Shown in pieces: positions 63,541-64,000 of a stretch of DNA of 64,000 bases. The DNA is from JAJZEO01 sp964350315 (GTDB lineage: Bacteria; Chlamydiota; Chlamydiia; Chlamydiales; 2-12-FULL-49-11): NCBI GenBank assembly GCA_964350315.1, contig CAYGJD010000001.1:124001-188000 (forward strand), given 5' to 3'. The notes beneath the pieces were generated by a model, which searched no databases, was not told the DNA's origin, and worked only from the letters and a program-made list of their open reading frames with translations. The stretch's first letter is position 1. Every line of letters starts with the position of its first letter. Made by a program: the position numbers and the translations under genes.

Positions 63541-64000
63541 ATGAGAAAAGCATTTTTTGGAATATTTCTACTTGTTGTCACCATCATGGCTTCTGCTTTG
63601 GGTTATAACTATATGAAACAAGATGAACTTATCTTTAAAGCAATTCCATTAGACCGGGATTTTGTTTTTGATTTCGATGTTGAATTCGAGGAAGTTTTTC
63701 TTCCAGTAAAAGACGGAGAGGTTCACGGAGTTTATTTTAAATCAGAGAATCGAAAAGGGGTTGTTTGTTTTTTACACGGACAAGGAAAAAACCTTTCTTA
63801 TTGGGGAAAAAGAGCTCATTTCTTTTTAAATCAGAACCTTGATGTGTTTATCATTGATTATAGAGGCTTTGGCAAAAGTTCTTCTGGTTACAAAGAAAGC
63901 TGGCTGCTTGAAGATGCTCTTGCTGCATATGACTATTTAGCCGGATTGTTTGATGAAGATCAAATTACTGTGTGTGGAAATTCTTTGGGAACAGCAATGG
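63541..64000 (+). CDS. Membrane-anchored alpha/beta hydrolase, 5' part
   Basis: The gene runs off the right edge, with 153 codons visible. The N-terminus 'FFGIFLLVVTIMASALGY' is a signal anchor. Then 'VVCFLHGQGKNLSYWG' (oxyanion loop), 'FIIDYRGFGKSS', and the nucleophile elbow 'VCGNSLGTAM' with Ser near the end of the window. This is the Bem46/YfhR type of serine hydrolase. The rest, including the acid and His, is outside. Upstream GAGGAGAA at 63509-63516 is too distant to be its binding site. Confidence 0.8.
   Translation, partial: MRKAFFGIFLLVVTIMASALGYNYMKQDELIFKAIPLDRDFVFDFDVEFEEVFLPVKDGEVHGVYFKSENRKGVVCFLHGQGKNLSYWGKRAHFFLNQNLDVFIIDYRGFGKSSSGYKESWLLEDALAAYDYLAGLFDEDQITVCGNSLGTAM

Noticed and set aside
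1..64000. CRISPR arrays, insertion sequences, att sites.
   Set aside because: No regularly spaced repeats, no transposase or integrase frames, and no direct repeats flanking the four tRNA genes were seen by eye.

Overview
The window looks like part of the chromosome of a chlamydia-related bacterium outside the family Chlamydiaceae (Chlamydiota; a Parachlamydia/Simkania/Rhabdochlamydia-type organism). The family is not resolved. The evidence is: leuS directly followed by the Kdo transferase waaA, an arrangement I recall from Chlamydia; an ATP/ADP-translocase-like carrier; SET-domain proteins; a DASS-type dicarboxylate carrier; long Inc-like or effector-like proteins; and AT-rich sequence throughout. 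Aconitase, malic enzyme and many exporters point to a richer metabolism than in the pathogenic Chlamydiaceae.

Layout. 1-8.8 kb holds the 3' end of a deoxyhypusine-synthase-like gene, a secreted HAD-like protein (DUF2608), tRNA-Leu, trmB, a conserved unknown, tRNA-Pro, pgi, a glycosyltransferase, and on the minus strand smpB-dnaN-recF. 8.8-17 kb carries a TerC membrane protein, a lipoprotein hydrolase, a stand-alone GGQ release-factor-like protein, and a complete RND efflux operon (TolC-like, adaptor, pump). 17-25 kb is accessory: a glycerophosphodiesterase, a Kelch/Na+-symporter fusion, a SET protein, an orphan Dam-type methylase, a CX5R phosphatase and a His-rich DUF4396 membrane protein. 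25-34 kb has a small Cys-rich protein flanked by terminators, a large coiled-coil protein with two hydrophobic segments, a PepC-like protease, a degenerate glycosidase-like protein, and a pentapeptide/holin-like pair behind an attenuator-like RNA structure. 34-44 kb has thiol peroxidase and a long minus-strand operon: DevC-like permease, ABC ATPase with degenerate motifs, HD hydrolase, ATP/ADP-translocase-like carrier, HlyD-like adaptor, TolC-like lipoprotein and malic enzyme. 44-64 kb holds a lipoprotein phosphatase, an ankyrin-like gene with a nine-base G tract and no standard start codon, two tRNA-Met genes, leuS-waaA, an APC transporter, aconitase, a second SET protein, a DASS carrier, a PAS protein, a 753-residue effector-like protein with an internal repeat, aroE and the start of another hydrolase.

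How the genes work together. Three themes stand out. The first is envelope export: two tripartite systems, each with its own outer-membrane factor. The second is central carbon metabolism: pgi, aconitase, malic enzyme and a dicarboxylate carrier. The third is possible host interaction: SET proteins, phosphatases, Inc-like coiled-coil protein, ankyrin-like protein. I saw no CRISPR array, no intact insertion sequence and no prophage. All functional calls come from reading motifs and general family knowledge; no database search was run.
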